A program made the position numbers and the translations under genes. The notes beneath the pieces are model-generated. The model had not been told where the DNA came from. It made no database searches and saw nothing but the letters and a program-made list of their open reading frames with translations. From NCBI GenBank assembly GCA_028869495.1, contig JAGWRY010000269.1, positions 1-10,568 on the forward strand: a stretch of DNA of 10,568 nt. The letters run 5' to 3'. Below, piece after piece: positions 1-9,524 of this stretch. How positions within the stretch are numbered: the stretch's first letter is position 1; each line of letters opens with the position of its first letter. This DNA comes from Elusimicrobiota bacterium (GTDB lineage: Bacteria; Elusimicrobiota; Elusimicrobia; UBA1565; UBA9628).

Positions 1-522
1 CCGAAGCAGGCCGCGCGCTACCTGATCCCGGTCCTGCCCTTCGCGCTGTGGGCGGCCTGGGAGGGGCTGGCGCGTCTGGGTCGGCGCTGGGCGCTGGGCG
101 GCGCGGCGCTCGGCGTCGTCCTGTCGGTCCTGGCGACGTCGCGCGTCGTCGCCGCGTCTTGGCGCCCGGAGGGGCGCGTCGCCGCGGCGCCGGCGCGCAC
201 GGCCGCCTTCCTGCGCGCGCGCGCTCAGGAAGGCGCCCTGGCGGCCGAGTACGACGCGCGCTGGTGGCTGCTGACCGGGCGCCCGTGCGTCCACGTCCCC
301 TACGACGTCCGCTCGCCGCGCGCGCTGGCGCGCTTCCTGGCCGGGGCGGGAGTGCGCGAACTGGTCGTCGAGGACACGAGCTATTCCCTGCGCCCGCTCG
401 GCGGCGCCTACCAGGTGCCGAGCTTCGGCGCCCTGCGCGCGCTGGCCGCGGCCGTCCCGGGCGCGCGGCGCGAGTTCGCCGACGAACGGGAAGGGACGGA
501 GGTCTGGCGGGTCGCGCCCTAG
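1..522 (+). CDS. C-terminal part of a GT39/PMT_2-like membrane glycosyltransferase (5' end outside window)
   Basis: Frame 1 is open from the first base to TAG at 520-522, giving the last 173 residues of a longer protein. It begins with RYLIPVLPF, which resembles the Arg-Tyr-Leu-x-Pro-x-x-P segment found before the last membrane helices of PMT_2/GT39 (ArnT-like) glycosyltransferases. Two hydrophobic stretches follow, at about residues 8-20 and 32-48 of the visible part, separated by a basic turn (RLGRRW). The remaining 120 residues look soluble and include AEYDARWWLLTGRP and an ELVVED strand, as in the C-terminal domains of this family. Such enzymes transfer sugars from polyprenyl-phosphate donors to lipid or protein at the membrane. 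Substrate and donor cannot be read here because the catalytic loops lie upstream. The family call is by pattern recognition. A generic polytopic membrane protein is the alternative. Confidence 0.6.
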   Translation, partial: PKQAARYLIPVLPFALWAAWEGLARLGRRWALGGAALGVVLSVLATSRVVAASWRPEGRVAAAPARTAAFLRARAQEGALAAEYDARWWLLTGRPCVHVPYDVRSPRALARFLAGAGVRELVVEDTSYSLRPLGGAYQVPSFGALRALAAAVPGARREFADEREGTEVWRVAP

Positions 523-1299
<777 letters not shown>

Positions 1300-1318
1300 C
1301 GCTTATCTTTGTAAGAAG

Positions 1319-1327
1319 ATTGTAGCA
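1319..1327 (-). promoter_or_regulatory. Candidate extended -10 promoter for the histidine kinase
   Basis: Read on the minus strand this is TGCTACAAT, a TGn extension plus a good -10 hexamer, about 20 bases before the kinase ATG. No convincing -35 hexamer is present at 16-18 bp spacing. It would give a 5' leader of only about 12 bases, fitting the weak ribosome-binding site. This is a prediction from motif match in a locally AT-richer stretch. Confidence 0.35.
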
Positions 1328-1343
1328 CGGAAACCGGGGCTTT

Positions 1344-1352
1344 TGATACTAT
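1344..1352 (+). promoter_or_regulatory. Candidate extended -10 promoter for efp
   Basis: TGATACTAT has the extended -10 form (TG, one base, then TACTAT). It lies in the only AT-rich gap at the head of the plus-strand gene run, about 48 bases before the efp start codon. No clear -35 element is seen at standard spacing. Together with the minus-strand TGCTACAAT at 1319-1327, it suggests the 100-base gap holds a divergent promoter pair. This is inferred from motif match only. Confidence 0.35.
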
Positions 1353-1399
1353 CGCTCGGGACGCCGCGAGCGCCTTATTCCTTAGGAGGAAGTCCGCCG

Positions 1400-1963
1400 A
1401 TGATCGACACGTCCATGTTCAGGAACGGCCTCGTTTTCGAGGACGAGGGGGAGATCGTCCAGATCATCTCCTACCAGCACCACCGCAAGTCGCAGTCGGC
1501 GGCCGTCTACCGCACGACCCTGCGCAAGCTGGACACCGGAGCCGTCTTCGAGCGCTCCTACGCCTCGGGCACGAAGTTCCGCGAGGTCCCGGTGACCAAG
1601 CGCGAGAAGATCTACTCGTACGACGAGGGCGACAAGGCCGTCTTCATGGACAGCGAGACCTACGAGCAGGTCTTCTACCCGAAGTCGAACCTCGGCCCCC
1701 AGGGCAAGTTCCTGACCGAGAACATGCAGGTCCTCGGCGTCTACGTCGACGACAAGCTGACCGACATCGAGCTGCCGGCCAACGTCGTCCTGACCGTCTC
1801 CTCCAGCGAGCCCGGCGTCAAGGGCGACTCCGTCTCCAACATGACCAAGAAGGCGACGCTGGAGACCGGCCTCGAGATCTCGGTGCCCCTGTTTGTGAAG
1901 GAAGGCGACAAGATCCGCGTCGACACCCGCACCTCCACCTACATGGAGCGCGTCAAGGAATAA
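1400..1963 (+). CDS. efp: Elongation factor P with atypical domain I loop
   Basis: This 187-residue protein has normal EF-P length and three-domain layout. EF-P binds between the ribosomal P and E sites and relieves stalling at polyproline stretches. The N-terminal KOW-like domain starts MIDTSMFRNGLVF. The C-terminal domain carries the family signature KKATLETGLEISVPLFVKEG and ends in IRVDTRTSTYMERV. The ATG at 1400 is set by a strong Shine-Dalgarno AGGAGGA (1384-1390) nine bases upstream. The oddity is the loop that reaches the peptidyl-transferase centre. Ungapped alignment to my recollection of E. coli EF-P (Phe9 with Phe7, and the LxTG motif) puts KSQS (residues 30-33) where PGKG stands. 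The modifiable Lys34 position is therefore Gln32. Lysylation at that site is impossible; Arg29 or Lys30 could be modified instead. The gene heads the plus-strand run. It is 66 bases from the next gene, a gap filled by a palindromic repeat. Confidence 0.95.
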   Translation: MIDTSMFRNGLVFEDEGEIVQIISYQHHRKSQSAAVYRTTLRKLDTGAVFERSYASGTKFREVPVTKREKIYSYDEGDKAVFMDSETYEQVFYPKSNLGPQGKFLTENMQVLGVYVDDKLTDIELPANVVLTVSSSEPGVKGDSVSNMTKKATLETGLEISVPLFVKEGDKIRVDTRTSTYMERVKE

Positions 1964-1971
1964 TTAACAAA

Positions 1972-2020
1972 GGGGTCAGGCACGGAATTAACAAAAAAAG
2001 TTAATTTCGTGCCTGACCCC
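1972..2020. repeat. Palindromic extragenic repeat (GGGGTCAGGCACG type)
   Basis: The left arm (1972-1992) begins GGGGTCAGGCACG and ends in AATTAAC. The right arm (2000-2020) is its reverse complement with one difference: G1985 faces T2007, which is a G-U pair in plus-strand RNA. The loop is seven A residues (1993-1999). AATTAACA also occurs directly on both sides, at 1962-1969 and 2023-2030, as well as within the left arm at 1986-1993. The whole block is AT-rich against roughly 70% GC surroundings, so it looks inserted rather than native. It resembles dispersed REP/MITE-like palindromes moved by Y1 (RAYT) transposases. No transposase is visible here and genome copy number is unknown. No U-tract follows on the plus strand, so a simple rho-independent terminator is unlikely. 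Confidence 0.8.
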
Positions 2021-2029
2021 AAAATTAAC

Positions 2030-2722
2030 ATGATCAAGGCCGTCGTCTTCGACATCGACAACACGCTGACCGACTTCATGAAGATGAAGCGGGCGGCGGT
2101 GGACGCCGCCGTCGAGGGGATGATGGACGCGGGTCTGCCCGGCGGCAAGGACGCCCTCGTCCAGGAGGTCTTCGACGTCTACTGGAAGGAGGGCATCGAG
2201 GACCAGAAGATCTTCGACAAGATCCTGAAGGCGAAGCTGGGCCGCGTCGACTACAAGATCCTGGCCGGCGGCATCCTCGCCTACCGGCGCGCGAAGAACG
2301 GGTCGATGACGCTCTACCCGCGCGTCCATCAGACCCTGTTCGAGCTGGTCAAGCTGGGCGTCAAGCTGATCGTGATCTCCGACGCGCCGAAGCTGGAGGT
2401 ATGGCTGAGGATCGTCGGCCTCGGCCTGCACCACTACTTCGACGACGTGATCACGTCGGAGGACTTCGGCGTCAAGAAGCCCGACCCGAAGCCCTACCGC
2501 CGCGCGCTCGAGATCCTCGGCACCAAGCCCGAGGAGACCCTGATGGTCGGCGACTGGCCCGACCGCGACATCAAGGGCGCCAAGGGCGTCGGCATGCGCA
2601 CCGCCTGGGCCAAGTACGGCGACACCTTCGGCACGAAGGAGTCCGGCGCGGAGTTCGAGCTGGACGACATCCACGAGGTCGTCGACATCGTGCGCCGGGA
2701 GGGCGCCGTTGCGGCGGCCTGA
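2030..2722 (+). CDS. HAD superfamily (subfamily IA) hydrolase
   Basis: This 230-residue protein is the usual size for a HAD-IA phosphatase. All four HAD motifs are present: motif I DIDNT (nucleophile Asp8, acid/base Asp10), motif II VISDA (Ser117), motif III Lys149/150 in VKKPDP, and motif IV GDWPDRD (Asp175, Asp180). The segment at about 15-95 is the helical cap. It should be a cytosolic Mg-dependent hydrolase of a small phosphorylated metabolite. Phosphoglycolate phosphatase-like or house-cleaning activity is plausible but not provable. The start was chosen at ATG 2030 because MIKAVVFDID is the normal N-terminus. A GTG at 2009 in the same frame lies inside the palindromic repeat. No Shine-Dalgarno precedes either start, which is unusual for this window. 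The 3' end overlaps the protease gene by 14 bases. Confidence 0.92.
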   Translation: MIKAVVFDIDNTLTDFMKMKRAAVDAAVEGMMDAGLPGGKDALVQEVFDVYWKEGIEDQKIFDKILKAKLGRVDYKILAGGILAYRRAKNGSMTLYPRVHQTLFELVKLGVKLIVISDAPKLEVWLRIVGLGLHHYFDDVITSEDFGVKKPDPKPYRRALEILGTKPEETLMVGDWPDRDIKGAKGVGMRTAWAKYGDTFGTKESGAEFELDDIHEVVDIVRREGAVAAA

Positions 2723-4289
2723 GCGCGCGCTCGCGGCGGCGCTCCTGCTGGCGGCCGCGGCCGCCGTCCCCGCGCGCGCGCTGAAGGTCGAGGTCTACGG
2801 CCGCACCCCGGCGGCGCTCGGCGGCCGCCCGATCCGGGTCGCCTCCGGCCACGCGCTCGTCCAGCTGTCGAGCGGCACGGCCGCCTCCTCGCTCGACGCG
2901 GCGCTGGCCGGCTTCGGCGCGCGGCGCGTGACGGACCTCGGCGGCGGCTGGCTGCTGGTCTCTTGGAGCGACGCGTCGACGGTCGCGCAGAAGCTCGCGC
3001 TCCTGCGCTCGGTCCCGGGCCTGGCCCAGGTCCAGCCCGACTACGCGCACACGGTCGACCGCGTCCCCGACGACCCGCTCGTCAACGCGCAGTACGCGCT
3101 GGACCGCGTCGACGCCTTCGGCGCCTGGGAGTTCGACACCGGCGCCTCGACGCGGGTGACGATCGCGGTCATCGACACCGGCATCGACGGCACCCAGCCC
3201 GACCTCAAGGACAAACTGACGAACACCGTCAGCTTGGCCTTCGACCCGACGACCGGCGTCCAGAGCGCCGACAACCCGCCCACAGCGGCCTGCGAGCACG
3301 CGACCGAGGTCTCCGGCGTCGCGGCCGCCTCCAGCGACAACGGCCTGCAGGTGGCCGGCATGTCCTGGGGCGCCCAGCTCGTCTCCTACAAGGTCTTCTC
3401 CGCGAGCGACTGCAACGCCGACTGCTCTGACAACGGCGGCAACCTCTGCCAGACCAGCGACACCGCGATCATCGCCGCGCTCAACAAGGCGGCCTCCTTC
3501 CAGACCGACCCCAGCTACGGCCACGTCGTCGTCAACATGAGCCTCGGCGGGGCCGGCTCCTGCGCGGCCGCCCTGCAGACCGCGGTCACGAACGCGGTCA
3601 ACGCCGGCGTCGTCGTCGTCGCGGCCGCCGGCAACGACTCCTCGGCCGTCAACACCCCGGGCGACTGCGACGGCGTGATCACGATGGGCGCCTCCGACAG
3701 CTCGGACCAGATCGCCTACTTCTCGTCGCGCGGGACGGTGATGACCGCGCACGGCCTGGTCGCGCCCGGCGTCTCGGTGCTGACGACGGCCCCGGGCGGC
3801 GGGACCTCGTCGCCGTCGGGCACCTCGTTCTCGTCGCCGATGGGCGCGGGCCTGGCCGCGCTGATGCTGTCGGCCAAGCCGACGCTCCAGCCGTCCGACG
3901 TGCTGGCCGACATGCGCGGCGGGGCCGACGACATCGGCCAGCCGTCGACCCTGCAGGGCGCGGGCCGCCTGAACGCCTACCGGACGATGCGCCTGGTCGT
4001 GAAGGGCACGCTCGCCGGCTTCGACGGGGAGTCCAAGCCGATCGCCTTCCCGAACCCGTTCCGCCTGAGCCGGTCCCCGCGCGTCAGCTTCGCGCTCCCG
4101 CCGGGACTGCAGACCTCCGGCGCCAAGATCAAGATCTACACGCAGGACGGGCGCTTCGTGCGCGAGGTCGACGGCCTCTCCTGGGACGGGCGCAACGGCG
4201 ACGGCAACCTCGTCGCGACGGGCACCTACGTCTTCGTCGTCGAGAACGGCGGCTCGTCGACGTCCGGCCGCATGGCGGTGATCCGGTGA
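2709..4289 (+). CDS. Secreted subtilisin-like (S8) serine protease with FlgD-like C-terminal domain
   Basis: This 526-residue precursor begins at TTG 2709. The start is supported by GGGAGGG at 2697-2703, five bases upstream, and by the signal peptide that follows immediately (basic RRPER, hydrophobic run 8-20, probable cleavage after PARA near residue 24). Residues about 40-115 look like a fervidolysin-type inhibitory propeptide. The S8 domain holds Asp156 in AVIDTG, His197 in CEHATEVSG, oxyanion Asn309 in AAAGND and Ser373 in SGTSFSSP. The whole triad is therefore present, although the His motif departs from the common HGTHV. Six cysteines (195, 235, 239, 247, 285, 320) could form disulfides, as expected for an exported enzyme. 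Residues about 445-526, with FPNPFRLS, IYTQDGRFVREV, WDGRNGDGN and a final GRMAVIR, resemble a FlgD-like/C-terminal sorting-type Ig domain. It likely degrades extracellular or envelope protein. Its start lies inside the HAD gene. Confidence 0.92.
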   Translation: MRRPERALAAALLLAAAAAVPARALKVEVYGRTPAALGGRPIRVASGHALVQLSSGTAASSLDAALAGFGARRVTDLGGGWLLVSWSDASTVAQKLALLRSVPGLAQVQPDYAHTVDRVPDDPLVNAQYALDRVDAFGAWEFDTGASTRVTIAVIDTGIDGTQPDLKDKLTNTVSLAFDPTTGVQSADNPPTAACEHATEVSGVAAASSDNGLQVAGMSWGAQLVSYKVFSASDCNADCSDNGGNLCQTSDTAIIAALNKAASFQTDPSYGHVVVNMSLGGAGSCAAALQTAVTNAVNAGVVVVAAAGNDSSAVNTPGDCDGVITMGASDSSDQIAYFSSRGTVMTAHGLVAPGVSVLTTAPGGGTSSPSGTSFSSPMGAGLAALMLSAKPTLQPSDVLADMRGGADDIGQPSTLQGAGRLNAYRTMRLVVKGTLAGFDGESKPIAFPNPFRLSRSPRVSFALPPGLQTSGAKIKIYTQDGRFVREVDGLSWDGRNGDGNLVATGTYVFVVENGGSSTSGRMAVIR

Positions 4290-4657
4290 GCGCGCAGGCG
4301 CCGGCGCGGGCGCTCGTCGCCTGGAACGCGACGCGCGGCAAGGCCGTCGCGACTCGCGTGGCGACGGCCGACGACGCGGGGTCGCGCTCGAAGGGCCTGC
4401 TCGGCCGCGACGGGATGGACGACGGCGAGGGGCTCTGGATCGTGCCCTGCCCGATGATCCACACGTTCTTCATGAAGTTCCCGATCGACGTGCTGTTCCT
4501 GGACCGCGACCTGACCGTGCGCCGCGTGCTCGAGGGCCTGAAGCCGTGGCGCCTGTCGCCGTGGGTCTTCTCGGCGCACAGCGTGCTGGAGCTGCCCGGC
4601 GGCTCCCTGCGCGGCTCGGTCGCCGCCGGCGACCGTTTGGAGATGAGGCCGTCATGA
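4286..4657 (+). CDS. DUF192 family protein
   Basis: This 123-residue protein begins at GTG 4286, overlapping the protease stop as GTGA. DUF192 features are clear: a Gly-Leu-x-Gly-Arg segment (RSKGLLGRDGM, 34-44), a hydrophobic strand with the family CPMIHTFFMKFPIDVLFLD block (55-73), and VLELPGGS (100-107) followed by AAGDRLEM. The family is a small beta-barrel of unknown biochemical function, often exported or lipid-anchored. This copy has no evident signal peptide, so it is probably cytosolic. It sits between a secreted protease and methylmalonyl-CoA mutase and overlaps both, so co-expression is likely, but the neighbours do not reveal its job. The family assignment is confident. Function is not assigned. 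Confidence 0.85.
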   Translation: MSAQAPARALVAWNATRGKAVATRVATADDAGSRSKGLLGRDGMDDGEGLWIVPCPMIHTFFMKFPIDVLFLDRDLTVRRVLEGLKPWRLSPWVFSAHSVLELPGGSLRGSVAAGDRLEMRPS

Positions 4658-6229
4658 GCGACCAAGAGGCGCCGTCCTTCGTCACGCCGTCCGGCATCGA
4701 GATCCAGCGCTATTACGGCCCCGACGCGGCCGCCGCGCCGGGCGAGCTCGGGCGCGCCGGCGAGTACCCTTTCACGCGCGGCATCCAGAAGACGATGTAC
4801 CGCGGGCGGCTGTGGACGATGCGCCAGTACGCGGGCTTCGGCACGGCCAAGTCGACGAACGCGCGCTTCCGCTGGCTGCTCGAGCAGGGGCAGACCGGGC
4901 TGTCGACCGCCTTCGACCTGCCGACCCAGCTCGGCCTCGACGCCGACGACCCGAAGGCGAAGGGCGAGGTCGGCCGCGTCGGCGTGCACGTCGGCACGAT
5001 CGACGACATGGACGCCCTCTTCGACGCGATCCCGCTCGACCAGGTCTCGACCTCGCTGACGATCAACGCGACCGCGCCGGTCCTGCTCGCGCTCTACGTC
5101 GCGGTCGCCAAGACGCGCGGGATCGACCCGAAGGTCCTGCGCGGGACGCTCCAGAACGACATCTTGAAGGAGTTCATCGCGCGCGGCACGCAGGTCTTCC
5201 CGGCCGCGCCGTCCCTGCGCCTGTGCGTCGACGCGATGGAGTGGTCGCTGAAGAACACGCCCGCCTTCCACCCGATCTCGATCTCCGGCTACCACATCCG
5301 CGAGGCCGGCTCCGACGCGGTCCAGGAGGTCGCGTTCACGTTCGCCGACGCCGAGGTCTACGTGCGCGCGCTCCTCGAGCGCGGCGTCGGCGTCGACGCG
5401 CTGGGTCCGAAGCTCGCCTTCTTCTTCGGCTGTCACAACCATTTTCTGGAGGAGATCGCCAAGTTCCGCGCCGCGCGCCGCGTCTGGGCGCGCCTGATGC
5501 GCGACGACTTCGGCGCCAAGGAGCCCAAGTCCCAGGCCCTGCGCTTCCACGTGCAGACCTGCGGCTCGACTTTGACCAGCGCCCAGCCGCACAACAACGC
5601 GATGCGCGTGGCCTGGCAGGCGCTGGCCGCGGTGCTGGGCGGCGCGCAGAGCCTGCACACGAACGCCTACGACGAGGCGCTGGCCCTGCCGACGCAGGAG
5701 TCGGCCCAGCTGGCTCTGCGCACCCAGCAGATCCTGGCCCACGAGACCGGCGTGCCCGACACGGTGGACCCGGTCGCCGGCGCCTGGGCGATCGAGTCGC
5801 TGACCGACGAGCTCGACCGCCGGATCGCCGAGACCCTCGCGCGCCTGCGCGCCGAGGGGGGGATGCTGAAGCTGATCGAGGCCGAGGTCCCCCAGCGCGA
5901 GATCCAGGAGCGCGCCTACGCCTACCAGCGCGAGATCGAGGAGGGCCGCCGGAAGATCGTCGGCGTCAACGCGCTGCGCCTCGACGAGAAGGAGAAGGCC
6001 CCCGAGCGCCTGAAGGTCTCGCCGAAGCTGGAGGCGGACCAGGTCAAGAGATTGAAGGCCTTCCGCAAGGCCCGCGACGCGAAGGCGGCGGCCGCCGCGA
6101 CGGCGCGCCTGGCCGACGCCGCGCGCGCCCCGGAGGAGAACCTCTTCCCGCACATCCTGGCCGCGGTCGAGTCCCGGGCGACGATCGGCGAGATCTTCGG
6201 GGCCCTGCGCGCCGTCTTCGGAGAGCACC

Positions 6230-6240
<11 letters not shown>
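4654..6240 (+). CDS. Methylmalonyl-CoA mutase, catalytic (large) subunit
   Basis: This 528-residue TIM-barrel subunit performs the adenosylcobalamin-dependent radical rearrangement between (R)-methylmalonyl-CoA and succinyl-CoA. Substrate-defining residues fit mutase proper. Tyr59 (RQYAGFGTA), Gln167 (GTLQNDI), Arg177 (EFIARGT) and His214 (SISGYH) match Tyr89, Gln197, Arg207 and His244 of the Propionibacterium enzyme, as I recall it, at a constant offset of 30. Isobutyryl-CoA mutase has Phe and Gln at the Tyr and Arg positions. No DxHxxG cobalamin motif is present. The B12 domain is a separate gene at 9120-9524, as in split mutases. The charged C-terminal tail (about 455-500, Lys/Glu/Ala-rich) probably links toward the small subunit. 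Start ATG 4654 overlaps the DUF192 stop as ATGA, and GATGAGG (4642-4648) serves as ribosome-binding site. A longer upstream reading to 4546 lies inside DUF192 and was not used. Confidence 0.95.
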
Positions 6241-8028
<1,788 letters not shown>

Positions 8029-8032
<4 letters not shown>

Positions 8033-9120
8033 GCGGGTCCGCGAACGCGCCGGAGATGAACGTCGACCTGGCTCTCGAGCTCTTCTCGATCGCCGGGTCC
8101 CTGAACTCGACGCTGGACCTCGACTTCCTCCTGCAGAAGATCGGGACGGCGGCCGAACAGCTGACCGAGTCGGAGGCGAGCTCGATCATGCTCGTCACCG
8201 ACGACAAGCAGCACCTGTTCTTCCGGATCGCGTCCGGCGAGAAGGCGAAGGCCCTGAAGACGATGACCCTGCCGATCGGCCAGGGCATCGCCGGCTGGGT
8301 CGCGCAGAACCGCCGGCCCCAGATGGTCAACGACACGAAGACCGACCCGCGCTTCGCCGGCAAGTTCGACAAGGCGTCGGGCTTCCAGACGCGGTCGCTC
8401 TTGTGCGTGCCGATGATCTTCCGCGACGAGCTGGTCGGCGTCGTCGAGGTCCTCAACAAGAAGGAGGGCGAGTACACGGAGGCGCACGTCGGCCTGCTGT
8501 CGAGCCTCGCCAGCCTCGCCTCGGTCGCGATCACGAACACGAAGATCATCGCCGAGCAGAAGAACTTCTTCTCGCACGTGCTCGAGCTCCTGGTCGGCGT
8601 CATCGAGACGGCCAAGCCCGGCTACGAGGACTACCCGGTCCGCGCCGCGAAGCTCTGCTGCGCGACCGGCCGCGCGCTCGGCGTCGGCGAGTACGACTAC
8701 CGGATGCTCTACTACGCCGGCGTCCTGCACAAGATCGGCTACGTCGCGTTCAGGAACCCGCGCCTGCTGGCCGACATGGGCGTCTCGAGCGCCACCGAGG
8801 AGATGCTGCCCAGCTTCTCGGCGCGCCTGCTCGAGGGCATCAAGATGCTCGAGGGCGCGATCCCGATGATCCGCCACCACAAGGAGCGCTGGGACGGCTC
8901 CGGCTACCCCGGCAAGCTGAAGGGCGAGGACATCCCGCTCGGCGCGCGCATCCTCGGCCTCGTCGTCAAGATGGAGGAGCTCCGGATCGCGGGACTGCGC
9001 GGCCCGGAGCTCGGCGCCCAGGCGCTCAAGGAGGCCCGCGACGGCGCCGGCACGCGCTACGACCCGAAGGTCGTCGAGGCGTTCGCCGCCGTCCTCGAGG
9101 CCCAAGGAGGAAGCTGGTGA
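8029..9120 (+). CDS. GAF domain plus degenerate HD-GYP domain protein
   Basis: This 363-residue cytosolic protein starts at ATG 8029, overlapping the pilB-like stop as ATGA. A GAF domain fills about residues 12-175, including LPIGQGIAGWVA, the NDTKTDPRF block and LLCVPMIFRDELVGVVEVLN, and is expected to bind a small ligand or sense redox. A helix leads to an HD-GYP fold at about 180-355. HHKERWDGSGYPGKL (283-297) and DIPLGARIL are well conserved. Metal-binding positions are not: the canonical HDIGK is HKIGY (His234-Lys235), the helix-1 His lies in DYPVRAAKL and appears replaced, the E..HP region is EEMLPSFS, and the Asp normally after ARILxVA is missing (ARILGLVVKM). Cyclic-di-GMP hydrolysis is therefore unlikely. 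A binding or protein-interaction role is the better guess. Being directly downstream of the pilus motor suggests it could regulate it. Confidence 0.85.
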
Positions 9121-9524
9121 TGGACAAGAAGCCCCTGCGCATCCTGATCGCGAAGCCCGGCCTGGACGGCCACGACCGCGGCGCGAAGGTGATCGTCCGC
9201 GCGCTGCGCGACGCCGGCTTCGAGGTGATCTACACCGGCATCCGCCAGACGCCGGAGATGATCGCCGCGGCCGCCCTGCAGGAGGACGTCGACGCGGTCG
9301 GCCTGTCGCTCCTGTCGGGCGCGCACATGACGCTGTTCCCGGAGATCGTCAAGCGCCTGCGCAAGGCGGGCCTGAGGGACGTGCTCGTCTTCGGCGGCGG
9401 CATCATCCCCGACGAGGACGTCGCGCCGCTCGAGAAGGCCGGCGTCGACCGCGTGTTCGGCCCGGGCACGCCGCTGTCCGAGATCGTGTCGTACCTGAAC
9501 GAGAAGCTCCCCGTTGCCCGCTAA
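9120..9524 (+). CDS. Methylmalonyl-CoA mutase, cobalamin-binding small subunit
   Basis: This 134-residue protein is a stand-alone B12-binding domain of the acyl-CoA mutase C-terminal type. The base-off/His-on motif DGHDRG is at residues 16-21, with His18 as the lower axial cobalt ligand. GLSLLSGAH (61-69) and FGGGIIPDED (91-100) are the other two cofactor-contacting loops. It begins ILIAKPGLDGHDRGAKV, as mutase small subunits do. It should dimerise with the product of 4654-6240 to make active enzyme. A strong AAGGAGG at 9104-9110 precedes two adjacent start candidates, GTG 9117 and ATG 9120. I chose ATG, at nine-base spacing, but GTG at six is equally possible and adds one residue. It overlaps its upstream neighbour by one base and MeaB by 11. 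The catalytic subunit is almost 2.9 kb upstream, which is unusual. Confidence 0.95.
   Translation: MDKKPLRILIAKPGLDGHDRGAKVIVRALRDAGFEVIYTGIRQTPEMIAAAALQEDVDAVGLSLLSGAHMTLFPEIVKRLRKAGLRDVLVFGGGIIPDEDVAPLEKAGVDRVFGPGTPLSEIVSYLNEKLPVAR

Noticed and set aside
1972..2020. Rho-independent terminator for efp
   Set aside because: The hairpin is strong but is followed by AAAATTAAC with no T-run on the plus strand, and the loop and AT-rich stem base are unlike a terminator.
2009..2029. GTG start for the HAD gene inside the palindrome
   Set aside because: HAD proteins begin right at the MIKAVVFDID strand. The seven extra residues come from the repeat arm.
2571..3752. 393-codon minus-strand frame opposite the protease
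   Set aside because: Arg/Gly/Val-rich shadow frame with no recognisable motif.
4546..4653. Upstream start for the mutase large subunit
   Set aside because: The extra 36 residues are an out-of-frame reading of DUF192. ATG 4654 has the ATGA overlap and a ribosome-binding site.
8403..9119. Long N-terminal extension of the B12 subunit frame
   Set aside because: The frame is open by chance. Its translation is Arg/Gly-rich and antisense to nothing functional, while AAGGAGG fixes the start at 9117/9120.
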